A DNA stretch of 64,000 bases from Prostheceraeus crozeri (Eukaryota; Platyhelminthes; Polycladida; Euryleptidae). Shown one piece after another: positions 13,921 through 29,000 of the stretch. Position numbers and translations under genes: made by a program. Numbering within the stretch: the stretch's first letter is position 1; the number at the start of each line of letters is the position of its first letter. Under the pieces are notes generated by a model. The model saw only the letters and a list, made by a program, of their open reading frames with translations, was not told the origin of the DNA and made no database searches. The stretch is from positions 1 through 64,000 of the forward strand of contig CAJQUW010015377.1 of the NCBI GenBank assembly GCA_907163375.1, given 5' to 3'.

Positions 13921-15859
13921 ACGAGTGCAACGGATAGATGAGCCTTCAGAACAGTTCGCTCAGACTAGCGGAGCGATGCCAGCATTGCATCGGATTGGAG
14001 AAACTCCGCAGCGAATGGTCTCCAACCGACGAGTGCAGCGGATTGATGAGCTTTCAGAACAGTTCGCTCAGACTAGCGGAGCGATGCCAGCATTGCATCG
14101 GATTGGAGAAACTACGCAGTGAATATTCTCCAACCGACGAGTGCAACGGATTGATGAGCCTTCAGAACAGTTCGCTCCGACTAGCGGAGCGATGCTAGCA
14201 TTGCATCGGATTGGAAAAACTCCACAGCGAATGGTCTTCAACCGATGAGTGCAACGGATTGATGAGCCTTCAGACCAGTTCGCTCAGACTAGCGGGGCGA
14301 TGCCAGCATTGCATCGGATTGGAGAAACTACGCAGCGAATGGTCTCCAACCGACGAGTGCAACGGATTGATGAGCCTTCAGAACAGTTCGCTCAGACTAG
14401 CGGAGCGATGCCAGCATTGCATCGGATTGGAGAAACTTTGCAGTGAATGTTCTCCAACCGACGAGTGCAACGGATTGATGAGCCTTCAGAACAGTTCGCT
14501 CCGACTAGCGGAGCGATGCTACCATTGCATCGGATGGGAGAAACTCCGCAGTGAATGGTCTTCAACCGATGAGTGCAACGGATTGATGAGCCTTCAGACC
14601 AGTTCGCTCAGACTAGCGGAGCGATGCCAGCATTGCATCGGATTGGAGAAACTGCGTCACGAATCGTCTCCAACCGATGAGCGAAATGGATTGATGAGCT
14701 TTCAGAACAGTTCGCTCAGACTAGCGGAGCGATGCTAGCATTGCATCGGATTGGAAAAACTCCACAGCGAATGGTCTTCAACCGATGACTGCAACGGATT
14801 GATGAGCCTTTAGAACAGTTCGCTCAGACTAGCGGAGCGATGCCAGCATTGCATCGGATTGGAGAAACTACGCAGCGAATGGTCTCCAACCGACGAGTGC
14901 AACGGATTGATGAGCCTTCAGAACAGTTCGCTCAGACTAGCGGAGCGATTGCAGCATTGCATCGGATTGGAGAAACTTTGCAGTGAATGGTCTCCAACCG
15001 ACGAGTGCAACGGATTGATGAGCCTTCAGAACAGTTCGCTCAAACTAGCGGAGCGATGCCAGCATTGCATCGGATTGGAGAAACTCCGCAGTGAATATTC
15101 TCCAACCGACGAGTGCAACGGATAGATGAGCCTTCAGAACAGTTCGCTCAGACTAGCGGAGCGATGCCAGCATTGCATCGGATTGGAGAAACTCCGCAGC
15201 GAATGGTCTCCAACCGACGAGTGCAGCGGATTGATGAGCCTTCAGAACAGTTCGCTCAGACTAGCGGAGCGATGCCAGCATTGCATCGGATTGGAGAAAC
15301 TTCGCAGTGAATGTTCTCCAACCGACGAGTGCAACGGATTGATGAGCCTTCAGAACAGTTCGCTCCGACTAGCGGAGCGATGCTAGCATTGCATCGGATT
15401 GGAGAAACTCCGCAGTGAATGGTCTTCAACCGATGAGTGCAACGGGCTGATGAGCCTTCAGACCAGTTCGCTCAGACTAGCGGAGCGATGCCAGCATTGC
15501 ATCGGATTGGAGAAACTGCGTCACGAATCGTCTCCAACCGATGAGCGAAATGGATTGATGAGCTTTCAGAACAGTTCGCTCAGACTAGCGGAGCGATGCC
15601 AGCATTGCATCGGATTGGAGAAACTCCGTCACGAATCGTCTCCAACCGTTGAGCGAAATGGATTGATGAGCCTTCAGAACAGTTCGCTGAGACTAGCGGA
15701 GCGATGCCAGCATTGCATCGGATTGGAGAAACTCCGTCACAAATCGTCTCCAACCGATGAGCGAAATGGATTGATGAGCCTTCAGAACAGTTCGCTCAGA
15801 CTAGCGGAGCGATGCCAGCATTGCATCGGATTGGAGAAACTCCGCAGCGAATGGTCTCC

Positions 15860-18800
15860 AACCGACGAGTGCAGCGGATAAATGAGCCTTCAGAACAGTT
15901 CGCTCAGACTAGCGGAGCGATGCCAGCATTGCATCGGATTGGAGAAACTCCACAGCGAATAGTCTTCAACCGATGAGTGCAACGGATTGATGAGCCTTCA
16001 GAACAGTTCGCTCAGACTAGCGGAGCGATGCCAGCATTGCATCGGATTGGAGAAACTACGCAGCGAATGGTCTCCAACCGATGAGTGCAACGGATTGATG
16101 AGCCTTCAGAACAGTTCGCTCAGACTAGCGGAGCGATGCCAGCATTGCATCGGATTGGAGAAACTACGCAGCGAATGGTCTCCAACCGACGAGTGCAACG
16201 GATTGATGAGCCTTCAGAACAGTTCGCTCAGACTAGCGGAGCGATGCCAGCATTGCATCGGATTGGAGAAACTCCACAGCGAATGGTCTCCAACCGACGA
16301 GTGCAACGGATTGATGAGCCTTCAGAACAGTTCGCTCAGACTAGCGGAGCGATGCCAGCATTGCATCGGATTGGAGAAACTCCGCAGTGAATGTTCTCCA
16401 ATCGACGAGTGCAACGGATTGATGAGCCTTCAGAACAGTTCACTCAGACTAGCGGAACGATGCCAGCATTGCATCGGATTGGAGAAACTCCGCAGTGAAT
16501 GGTCTCCAACCTACGAGTGCAACGGATTGATGAGCCTTCAGAACAGTTCGCTCAGACTAGCGGAGCAATGCCAGCATTGCATCGGATTGGAGAAACTGCG
16601 TCACGAATCGTCTCCAACCGATGAGCGAAATGGATTGATGAGCTTTCAGAACAGTTCGCTCAGACTAGCGGAGCGATGCCAGCATTGCATCGGATTGGAG
16701 AAACTCCGTCATGAATCGTCTCCAACCGATGAGCGAAATGCATTGATGAGCCTTCAGAACAGTTCGCTCAGACTAGCGGAGCGATGCCAGCATTGCATCG
16801 GATTGGGGAAACTCCGTCACAAATCGTCTCCAACCGATGAGCGAAATGGATTGATGAGCCTTCAGAACAGTTCGCTCAGACTAGCGGAGCGATGCCAGCA
16901 TTGCATCGGATTGGAGAAACTCCGCAGCGAATGGTCTCCAACCGACGAGTGCAGCGGATAAATGAGCCTTCAGAACAGTTCGCTCCGACTAGCGGAGCGA
17001 TGCCAGCATTGCATCGGATTGGAGAAACTCCACAGCGAATAGTCTTCAACCGATGAGTGCAACGGATTGATGAGCCTTCAGAACAGTTCGCTCAGACTAG
17101 CGGAGCGATGCCAGAATTGCATCGGATTGGAGAAACTACGCAGCGAATGGTCTCCAACCGATGAGTGCAACGGATTGATGAGCCTTCAGAACAGTTCGCT
17201 CAGACTAGCGGAGCGATGCCAGCATTGCATCGGATTGGAGAAACTACGCAGCGAATGGTCTCCAACCGACGAGTGCAACGGATTGATGAGCCTTCAGAAC
17301 AGTTCGCTCAGACTAGCGGAGCGATGCCAGCATTGCATCGGATTGGAGAAACTCCGCAGTGAATGGTCTCCAACCGACGAGTGCAACGGATTGATGAGCC
17401 TTCAGAACAGTTCGCTCAGACTAGCGGAGCGATGCCAGCATTGCATCGGATTGGAGAAACTCCGCAGTGAATATTCTCCAACCGACGAGTGCAACGGATA
17501 GATGAGCCTTCAGAACAGTTCGCTCAGACTAGCGGAGCGATTGCAGCATTGCATCGGATTGGAGAAACTCCGCAGCGAATGGTCTCCAACCGACGAGTGC
17601 AGCGGATTGATGAGCCTTCAGAACAGTTCGCTCAGACTAGCGGAGCGATGCCAGCATTGCATCGGATTGGAGAAACTTCGCAGTGAATGTTCTCCAACCG
17701 ACGAGTGCAACGGATTGATGAGCCTTCAGAACAGTTCGCTCCGACTAGCGGAGCGATGCTAGCATTGCATCGGATTGGAGAAACTCCGCAGTGAATGGTC
17801 TCCAACCGATGAGTGCAACGGATTGATGAGCCTTCAGACCAGTTCGCTCAGACTAGCGGAGCGATGCCAGCATTGCATCGGATTGGAGAAACTGCGTCAC
17901 GAATCGTCTCCAACCGATGAGCGAAATGGATTGATGAGCTTTCAGAACAGTTCGCTCAGACTAGCGGAGCGATGCCAGCATTGCATCGGATTGGAGAAAC
18001 TCCGTCATGAATCGTCTCCAACCGATGAGCGAAATGGATTGATGAGCCTTCAGAACAGTTCGCTCAGACTAGCGGAGCGATGCCAGCATTGCATCGGATT
18101 GTTGAAACTCCGTCACGAATCGTCTCCAACCGTTGAGCGAAATGGATTGATGAGCCTTCAGAACAGTTCGCTCAGACTAGCGGAGCGATGCCAGCATTGC
18201 ATCGGATTGGAGAAACTCCACAGCGAATAGTCTTCAACCGATGAGTGCAACGGATTGATGAGCCTTCAGAACAGTTCGCTCAGACTAGCGGAGCGATGCC
18301 AGCATTGCATCGGATTGGAGAAACTCCGCAGTGAATGTTCTCCAACCGACGAGTGCAACGGATTGATGAGCTTTCAGAACAGTTCACTCAGACTAGCGGA
18401 GCGATGCCAGCATTGCATCGGATTGGAGAAACTCCGTCATGAATCGTCTCCAACCGATGAGGGAAATGGATTGATGAGCCTTCAGAACAGTTCGCTCAGA
18501 CTAGCGGAGCGATGCCAGCATTGCATCGGATTGGAGAAACTCCGTCACAAATCGTCTCCAACCGATGAGCGAAATGGATTGATGAGCCTTCAGAACAGTT
18601 CGCTCAAACTAGCGGAGCGATGCCAGCATTGCATCGGATTGGAGAAACTCCGCAGTGAATATTCTCAAACCGACGAGAGCAACGGATAGATGAGCCTTCA
18701 GAACAGTTAGCTCAGACTAGCGGAGCGATGCCAGCATTGCATCGGATTGGAGAAACTCCGCAGCGAATGGTCTCCAACCGACGAGTGCAGCGGATTGATG

Positions 18801-19770
18801 AGCCTTCAGAACAGTTCGCTCAGACTAGCGGAGCGATGCCAGCATTGCATCGGATTGGAGAAACTTCGCAGTGAATGTTCTCCAACCGACGAGTGCAACG
18901 GATTGATGAGCCTTCAGAACAGTTCGCTCAGACTATCGGAGCGATGCTAGCATTGCATCGGATTGGAAAAACTCCACAGCGAATGGTCTCCAACCGATGA
19001 GTGCAACGGATTGATGAGCCTTCAGAACAGTTCGCTCAGACTAGCGGAACGATGCCAGCATTGCATCGGATTGTTGAAACTCCGTCACGAATCCTCTCCA
19101 ACCGTTGAGCGAAATGGATTGATGAGCCTTCAGAACAGTTCGCTCAGACTAGCGGAGCGATGCCAGCATTGCATCGGATTGGAGAAACGCCGCAGTGAAT
19201 GGTCTCCAACCGATGAGGGCAACGGATAAATGAGCCTTCAGAACAGTTCGCTCAGACTAGCGGAGCGATGCCAGCATTGCATCGGATTGGAGAAACTCCA
19301 CAGCGAATAGTCTTCAACCGATGAGTGCAACGGATTGATGAGCCTTCAGAACAGTTCGCTCAGACTAGCGGAGCGATGCCAGCATTGCATCGGATTGGAG
19401 AAACTCCGCAGTGAATGTTCTCCAACCGACGAGTGCAACGGATTGATGAGCTTTCAGAACAGTTCGCTCAGACTAGCGGAGCGATGCCAGCATTGCATCG
19501 GATTGGAGAAACTCCGTCATGAATCGTCTCCAACCGATGAGCGAAATGGATTGATGAGCCTTCAGAACAGTTCGCTCAGACTAGCGGAGCGATGCCAGCA
19601 TTGCATCGGATTGGAGAAACTCCGTCACAAATCGTCTCCAACCGATGAGCGAAATGGATTGATGAGCCTTCAGAACAGTTCGCTCAAACTAGCGGAGCGA
19701 TGCCAGCATTGCATCGGATTGGAGAAACTCCGCAGTGAATATTCTCCAACCGACGAGAGCAACGGATAGA
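15860..19770 (+). repeat. Two separate 10-monomer duplications (1,080 bp)
   Basis: The stop-bearing unit GCAGCGGATAAATGAG and its neighbours at about 15,872 recur at about 16,952 (offset 1,080 bp). A second block starting near 18,240 recurs near 19,320 with the same offset, sharing GAGAGCAACGGATAG at about 18,674 and 19,754. The same step size at two places suggests repeated unequal exchange in this part of the array. Confidence 0.7.
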
Positions 19771-22700
19771 TGAGCCTTCAGAACAGTTCGCTCAGACTAG
19801 CGGAGCGATGCCAGCATTGCATCGGATTGGAGAAACTCCGCAGCGAATGGTCTCCAACCGACGAGTGCAGCGGATTGATGAGCCTTCAGAACAGTTCGCT
19901 CAGACTAGCGGAGCGATGCCAGCATTGCATCGGATTGGAGAAACTTCGCAGTGAATGTTCTCCAACCGACGAGTGCAACGGATTGATGAGCCTTCAGAAC
20001 AGTTCGCTCCGACTAGCGGAGCGATGCTAGCATTGCATCGGATTGGAAAAACTCCACAGCGAATGGTCTTCAACCGATGAGTGCAACGGATTGATGAGCC
20101 TTCAGACCAGTTCGCTCAGACTAGCGGAGCGATGCCAGCATTGCATCGGATTGGAGAAACTCCGTCACGAATCGTCTCCAACCGATGAGTGCAACGGATT
20201 GATGAGCCTTCTGAACAGTTCGCTCAGACTAGCGGAGCGATGCCAGCATTGCATCGGATTGGAGAAACTTTGCAGTGAATGTTCTCCAACCGACGAGTGC
20301 AACGGATTGATGAGCCTTCAGAACAGTTCGCGCCGACTAGCGGAGCGATGCTAGCATTGCATCGGATTGGAGAAACTCTGCAGTGAATGGTCTTCAACCG
20401 ATGAGTGCAACGGATTGATGAGCCTTCAGACCAGTTCGCTCAGACTAGCGGAGCGATGCCAGCATTGCATCGGATTGGAGAAACTGCGTCACGAATCGTC
20501 TCCAACCGATGAGCGAAATGGATTGATGAGCTTTCAGAACAGTTCGCTCAGACTAGCGGAGCGATGCTAGCATTGCATCGGATTGGAAAAACTCCACAGC
20601 GAATGGTCTTCAACCGATGAGTGCAACGGATTGATGAGCCTTCAGAACAGTTCGCTCAGACTAGCGGAGCGATGCCAGCATTGCATCGGATTGGAGAAAC
20701 TACGCAGCGAATGGTCTCCAACCGACGAGTGCAACGGATTGATGAGCCTTCAGAACAGTTCGCTCAGACTAGCGGAGCGATGCCAGCATTGCATCGGATT
20801 GGAGAAACTTCGCAGTGAATGTTCTCCAACCGATGAGTGCAACGGATTGATGAGCCTTCAGAACAGTTCGCTCAGACTAGCGGAGCGATGCTACCATTGC
20901 ATCGGATTGGAGAAACTCCGCAGTGAATGGTCTTCAACCGATGAGTGCAACGGATTGATGAGCCTTCAGACCAGTTCGCTCAGACTAGCGGAGCGATGCC
21001 AGCATTGCATCGGATTGGAGAAACTGCGTCACGAATCGTCTCCAACCGACGAGTGCAACGGATTGATGAGCCTTCAGAACAGTTCGCTCAAACTAGCGGA
21101 GCGATGCCAGCATTGCATCGGATTGGAGAAACTCCGCAGTGAATATTCTCCAACCGACGAGTGCAACGGATAGATGAGCCTTCAGAACAGTTCGCTCAGA
21201 CTAGCGGAGCGATGCCAGCCAGCATTGCATCGGATTGGAGAAACTCCGCAGCGAATGGTCTCCAACCGACGAGTGCAGCGGATTGATGAGCCTTCAGAAC
21301 AGTTCGCTCAGACTAGCGGAGCGATGCCAGCATTGCATCGGATTGGAGAAACTTCGCAGTGTATGTTCTCCAACCGACGAGTGCAACGGATTGATGAGCC
21401 TTCAGAACAGTTCGCTCCGACTAGCGGAGCGATGCCAGCATTGCATCGGATTGGAGAAACTCCGCAGTGAATGGTCTTCAACCGATGAGTGCAACGGATT
21501 GATGAGCCTTCAGACCAGTTCGCTCAGACTAGCGGAGCGATGCCAGCATTGCATCGGATTGGAGAAACTGCGTCACGAATCGTCTCCAACCGATGAGCGA
21601 AATGGATTGATGAGCTTTCAGAACAGTTCGCTCAGACTAGCGGAGCGATGCCAGCATTGCATCGGATTGGAGAAACTCCGTCACGAATCGTCTCCAACCG
21701 ATGAGCGAAATGGATTGATGAGCCTTCAGAACAGTTCGCTCAGACTAGCGGAGCGATGCCAGCATTGCATCGGATTGGAGAAACTCCGTCACAAATCGTC
21801 TCCAACCGATGAGCGAAATGGATTGATGAGCCTTCACAACAGTTCGCTCAGACTAGCGGAGCGATGCCAGCATTGCATCGGATTGGAGAAACGCCGCAGT
21901 GAATGGTCTCCAACCGATGAGGGCAACGGATTGATGAGCCTTCAGAACAGTTCGCTCAGACTAGCGGAGCGATGCCAGCATTGCATCGGATTGGAGAAAC
22001 TCCGTCACGAATCGTCTCCAACCGATGAGTGCAAGGGATTGATGAGCCTTCAGAACAGTTCGCTCAGACTAGCGGAGCGATTGCAGCATTGCATCGGATT
22101 GGAGAAACTACGCAGCGAATGGTCTCCAACCGACGAGTGCAACGGATTGATGAGCCTTCAGAACAGTTCGCTCAGACTAGCGGAGCGATGCCAGCATTGC
22201 ATCGGATTGGAGAAACTCCACAGTGAATGGTCTCCAACCGACGAGTGCAACGGATTGATGAGCCTTCAGAACAGTTCGCTCAGACTAGCGGAGCGATGCC
22301 AGCATTGCATCGGATTCGAGAAACTACGCAGCGAATGGTCTCCAACCGATGACTGCAACGGATTGATGAGCCTTCAGAACAGTTCGCTCAGACTAGCGGA
22401 GCGATGCCAGCATTGCATCGGATTGGAGAAACTTCGCAGTGAATGGTCTCCAACCGACGAGTGCAACGGGTTGATGAGCCTTCAGAACAGTTCGCTCAAA
22501 CTAGCGGAGCGATGCCAGCATTGCATCGGATTGGAGAAACTCCGCAGTGAGTATTCTCCAACCGACGAGTGCAACGGATTGATGAGCCTTCTGAACAGTT
22601 CGCTCAGACTAGCGGAGCGATGCCAGCATTGCATCGGATTGGAGAAACTCCGTCACGAATCGTCTCCAACCGATGAGTGCAACGGATTGATGAGCCTTCA

Positions 22701-25700
22701 GAACAGTTCGCTCAGACTAGCGGAGCGATGCCAGCATTGCATCGGATTGGAGAAACTCCGCAGTGAATATTCTCCAACCGACGAGTGCAACGGATAGATG
22801 AGCCTTCAGAACAGTTCGCTCAGACTAGCGGAGCGATGCCAGCATTGCATCGGATTGGAGAAACTCCGCAGCGAATGGTCTCCAACCGATGAGTGCAACG
22901 GATTGATGAGCCTTCAGAACAGTTCGCTTAGACTAGCGGAGCGATGCCAGCATTGCATCGGATTGGAGAAACTCCACAGTGAATGGTCTCCAACCGACGA
23001 GTGCAACGGATTGATGAGCCTTCAGAACAGTTCGCTCAGACTAGCGGAGCGATGCCAGCATTGCATCGGATTGGAGAAACTCCGCAGTGAATGTTCTCCA
23101 ACCGACGAGTGCAACGGATTGATGAGCCTTCAGAGCAGTTCGCTCAGACTAGCGGAGCGATTGCAGCATTGCATCGGATTGGAGAAACTCCGTCACGAAT
23201 CGTCTCCAACCGATGAGGGCAACGGATTGATGAGCCTTCAGAACAGTTCGCTCAGACTAGCGGAGCGATTGCAGCATTGCATCGGATTGGAGAAACGCCG
23301 CAGTGAATGTTCTCCAACCGACGAGTGCAACGGATTGATGAGCCTTCAGAACAGTTCGCTCAGACTAGCGGAGCGATTGCAGCATTGCATCGGATTGGAG
23401 AAACTCCGTCACGAATCGTCTCCAACCGATGAGTGCAACGGATTGATGAGCCTTCAGAACAGTTCGCTCAGACTAGCGGAGCGATGCCAGCATTGCATCG
23501 GATTGGAGAAACTACGCAGCGAATGGTCTCCAACCGACGAGTGCAACGGATTGATGAGCCTTCAGAACAGTTCGCTCAGACTAGCGGAGCGATGCCAGCA
23601 TTGCATCGGATTGGAGAAACTTTGCAGTGAATGGTCTCCAACCGACGAGTGCAACGGATTGATGAGCCTTCAGAACAGTTCGCTCAAACTAGCGGAGCGA
23701 TGCCAGCATTGCATCGGATTGGAGAACCTCCGCAGTGAATATTCTCCAACCGACGAGTAAACGGATAGCTGAGCCTTCAGAACAGTTCGCTCAGACTAGC
23801 GGAGCGATGCCAGCATTGCATCGGATTGGAGAAACTCCGCAGCGAATGGTCTCCAACCGACGAGTGCAGCGGATTGATGAGCCTTCAGAACAGTTCGCTC
23901 AGACTAGCGGAGCGATGCCAGCATTGCATCGGATTGGAGAAACGCCGCAGTGAATGGTCTCCAACCGACGAGTGCAACGGATTGATGAGCCTTCAGAACA
24001 GTTCGCTCAGACTAGCGGAGCGATGCTAGCATTGCATCGGATTGGAAAAACTCCACAGCGAATGGTCTTCAACCGATGAGTGCAACGGATTGATGAGCCT
24101 TCAGAACAGTTCGCTTAGACTAGCGGAGCGATGCCAGCATTGCATCGGATTGGAAAAACTCCACAGCGAATGGTCTTCAACCGATGAGTGCAACGGATTG
24201 ATGAGCCTTCAGAACAGTTCGCTCAGACTAGCGGAGCGATGCTAGCATTGCATCGGATTGGAGAAACGCCGCAGTGAATGGTCTCCAACCGATGAGCGAA
24301 ATGGATTGATGAGCCTTCAGAACAGTTCGCTCAGACTAGCGGAGCGATTGCAGCATTGCATCGGATTGGAGAAACGCCGCAGTGAATGTTCTCCAACCGA
24401 CGAGTGCAACGGATTGATGAGCCTTCAGAACAGTTCGCTCAGACTAGCGGAGCGATGCCAGCATTGCATCGGATTGGAGAAACTCCGTCACGAATCGTCT
24501 CCAACCGATGAGCGAAATGGATTGATGAGCCTTCAGAACAGCTCGCTCAGACTAGCGGAGCGATGCCAGCATTGCATCGGATTGGAGAAACTCCGTCACG
24601 AATCAACTCCAACCGATGAGCGAAATGGATTGATGAGCCTTCAGAACAGTTCGCTCAGACTAGCGGAGCGATTGCAGCATTGCATCGGATTGGAGAAACG
24701 CCGCAGTGAATGTTCTCTAACCGACGAGTGCAACGGATTGATGAGCCTTCAGAACAGTTCGCTCAAACTAGCGGAGCGATGCCAGCATTGCATCGGATTG
24801 GAGAAACTCCGTCACGAATCGTCTCCAACCGATGAGCGAAATGGATTGATGAGCCTTCAGAACAGTTCGCTCAGACTAGCGGAGCGATTGCAGCAATCCA
24901 TCGGATTGGAGAAACGCCGCAGTGAATGTTCTCCAACCGACGAGTGCAACGGATTGATGAGCCTTCAGAACAGTTCGCTCAAACTAGCGGAGCGATTGCA
25001 GCATTGCATCGGATTGGAGAAACTCCGTCACGAATCGTCTCCAACCGATGAGCGAAATGGATTGATGAGCCTTCAGAACAGTTCGCTCAGACTAGCAGAG
25101 CGATGCCAGCATTGCATCGGATTGGAGAAACTCCTTCACGAATCGTCTCCAACCGATGAGCGAAATGGATTGATGAGCCTTCAGAACAGTTCGCTCAGAC
25201 TAGCGGAGCGATGCCAGCATTGCATCGGATTGGAGAAACTCCGCAGTGAATGGTCTCCAACCGACGAGTGCAACGGATTGATGAGCCTTCAGAACAGTTC
25301 GCTCAGACTAGCGGAGCGATGCTAGCATTGCATCGGATTGGAGAAACTCCGCAGTGAATGGTCTCCAACCTACGAGTGCAACGGATTGATGAGCCTTCAG
25401 AACAGTTCGCTCAGACTAGCGGAGCAATGCCAGCATTGCACTGGATTGGAGAAACTCCACAGCGAATGGTCTCCAACCGACGAGTGAAACGGATTGATGA
25501 GCCTTCAGAACAGTTCGCTCAGACTAGCGGAGCGATGCCAGCATTGCATCGGATTGGAGAAACTCCGTCACGAATCGTCTCCAACCAATGAGCAAAATGG
25601 ATTGATGAGCTTTCAGAACAGTTCGCTCAGACTAGCGGAGCGATGCCAGCATTGCATCGGATTGGAGAAACTCCGCAGTGAATGGTCTCCAACCGATGAG

Positions 25701-26039
25701 TGCAACGGATTGATGAGCCTTCAGAACAGTTCGCTCAGACTAGCGGAGCAATGCCAGCATTGAATCGGATTGGAGAAAGTCCGTCACGAATGGTCTCCAG
25801 TCGATGAGCGAAATGGATTGATGAGCCTTCAGAACAGTTCGCTCAGACTAGCGGAGCAATGCCAGCATTGCATCGGATTGGAGAAACTCCACAGCGAATC
25901 GTCTCCAACCGACGAGTGCAACGGATTGATGAGCCTTCAGAACAGTTCGCTCAGACTAGCGGAGCGATGCCAGCATTGCATCGGATTGGAGAAACTCCGT
26001 CACGAATCGTCTCCAACCGATGAGCGAAATGGATTGATG

Positions 26040-29000
26040 AGCCTTCTGAACAGTTCGCTCAGACTAGCGGAGCAATGCCAGCATTGCATCGGATTGGAGA
26101 AACTCCGTCACGAATGGTCTCCAGTCGATGAGCGAAATGGATTGATGAGCCTTCAGAACAGTTCGCTCAGACTAGCGGAGCAATGCCAGCATTGCATCGG
26201 ATTGGAGAAACTCCACAGCGAATCGTCTCCAACCGACGAGTGCAACGGATTGATGAGCCTTCAGAACAGTTCGCTCAGACTAGCGGAGCGATGCCAGCAT
26301 TGCATCGGATTGGAGAAACTCCGTCACGAATCGTCTCCAACCGATGAGTGCAAGGGATTGATGAGCCTTCAGAACAGTTCGCTCAGACTAGCGGAGCGAT
26401 TGCAGCATTGCATCGGATTGGAGAAACTACGCAGCGAATGGTCTCCAACCGACGAGTGCAACGGATTGATGAGCCTTCAGAACAGTTCGCTCAGACTAGC
26501 GGAGCGATGCCAGCATTGCATCGGATTGGAGAAACTCCACAGCGAATCGTCTCCAACCGACGAGTGCAACGGATTGATGAGCCTTCAGAACAGTTCGCTC
26601 AGACTAGCGGAGCGATGCCAGCATTGCATCGGATTGGAGAAACTCCGTCACGAATCGTCTCCAACCGATGAGCGAAATGGATTGATGAGCCTTCAGAACA
26701 GTTCGCTCAGACTAGCGGAGCGATGCCAGCATTGCATCGGATTGGAGAAACTCCGTCACGAATCGGCTCCAACCGATGAGCGAAATGGATTGATGAGCCT
26801 TCAGAACAGTTCGCTCAGAGTAGCGGATCGATGCCAGCATTGCATCGGATTGGAGAAACGCCGCAGTGAATGGTCTCCAACCGACGAGTGCAACGGATTG
26901 ATGAGCCTTCAGAACAGTTCGCTCAGACTAGCGGATCGATGCCAGCATTGCATCGGATTGGAGAAACTCCGTCACGAATTGTCTCCAACCGATGAGCGAA
27001 ATGGATTGATCAGCCTTCAGAACAGTTCGCTCGGACTAGCGGAGCGATGCCAGCATTGCATCGGATTGGAGAAACTCCGTCACGAATCGGCTCCAAACGA
27101 TTAGTGCAACGGATTGATGAGCCTTCAGAACAGTTCGCTTAGACTAGCGGAGCGATGCCAGCATTGCATCGGATTGGAGAAACTCCACAGTGAATGGTCT
27201 CCAACCGACGAGTGCAACGGAGTGATGAGCCTTCAGAACAGTTCGCTCAGACTAGCGGAGCGATGCCAGCATTGCATCGGATTGGAGAAACTACGCAGCG
27301 AATGGTCTCCAACCGATGACTGCAGCGGATTGATGAGCCTTCAGAACAGTTCGCTCAGACAAGCGGAGCGATGCCAGCATTGCATCGGATTGGAGAAACT
27401 CCGCAGCGAATGGTCTCCAACCGACGAGTGCAACGGGTTGATGAGCCTTCAGAACAGTTCGCTCAAACTAGCGGAGCGATGCCAGCATTGCATCGGATTG
27501 GAGAAACTCCGCAGTGAGTATTCTCCAACCGACGAGTGCAACGGATTGATGAGCCATCAGAACAGTTCGCTCAGACTAGCGGAGCGATGCCAGCATTGCA
27601 TCGGATTGGAGAAACTCCGCAGTGAATATTCTCCAACCGACGAGTGCAACGGATAGATGAGCCTTTAGAACAGTTCGCTCAGACTAGCGGAGCGATTGCA
27701 GCATTGCATCGGATTGGAGAAACTCCGTCACGAATCGTCTCCAAACGATGAGTGCAACGGATTGATGAGCCTTCAGAACAGTTCGCTCAGACTAGCGGAG
27801 CGATGCCAGCATTCCATCGGATTGGAGAAACTTTGCAGTGAATGGTCTCCAACCGACGAGTGCAACGGATTGATGAGCCTTCAGAACAGTTCGCTCAGAC
27901 TAGCGGAGCGATGCCAGCATTGCATCGGATTGGAGAAACTCCGCAGTGAATATTCTCCAACCGACGAGTGCAACGGATAGATGAGCCTTCAGAACAGTTC
28001 GCTCAGACTAGCGGAGCGATGCCAGCATTGCATCGGATTGGAGAAACGCCGCAGTGAATGTTCTCCAACCGACGAGTGCAGCGGATTGATGAGCCTTCAG
28101 AACAGTTCGCTCAGACTAGCGGAGCGATGCCAGCATTGCATCGGATTGGAGAAACGCCGCAGTGAATGGTCTCCAACCGACGAGTGCAACGGATTGATGA
28201 GCCTTCAGAACAGTTCGCTCAGACTAGCGGAGCGATGCTAGCATTGCATCGGATTGGAAAAACTCCACAGCAAATGGTCTTCAACCGATGAGTGCAACGG
28301 ATTGATGAGCCTTCAGAACAGTTCGCTTAGACTAGCGGAGCGATGCCAGCATTGCATCGGATTGGAGAAACTCCACAGTGAATGGTCTCCAACCGACGAG
28401 TGCAACGGATTGATGAGCCTTCAGAACAGTTCGCTCAGACTAGCGGAGCGATGCCAGCATTGCATCGGATTGGAGAAACTACGCAGCGAATGGTCTCCAA
28501 CCGATGAGTGCAAGGGATTGATGAGCCTTCAGAACAGTTCGCTCAGACTAGCGGAGCGATGCCAGCATTGCATCGGATTGGAGAAACTCCGCAGCGAATG
28601 GTCTCCAACCTATGAGTGCAACGGATTGATGAGCCTTCAGAACAGTTCGCTCAGACTAGCGGAGCGATGCCAGCATTGCATCGGATTGGAGAAACTCCGT
28701 CACGAATCGGCTCCAACCGATGAGCGAAATGGATTGATGAGCCTTCAGAACAGTTCGCTCAGAGTAGCGGATCGATGCCAGCATTGCATCGGATTGGAGA
28801 AACGCCGCAGTGAATGGTCTCCAACCGACGAGTGCAACGGATTGATGAGCCTTCAGAACAGTTCGCTCAGACTAGCGGAGCGATGCCAGCATTGCATCGG
28901 ATTGGAGAAACTCCGTCACGAATTGTCTCCAACCGATGAGCGAAATGGATTGATCAGCCTTCAGAACAGTTCGCTCGGACTAGCGGAGCGATGCCAGCAT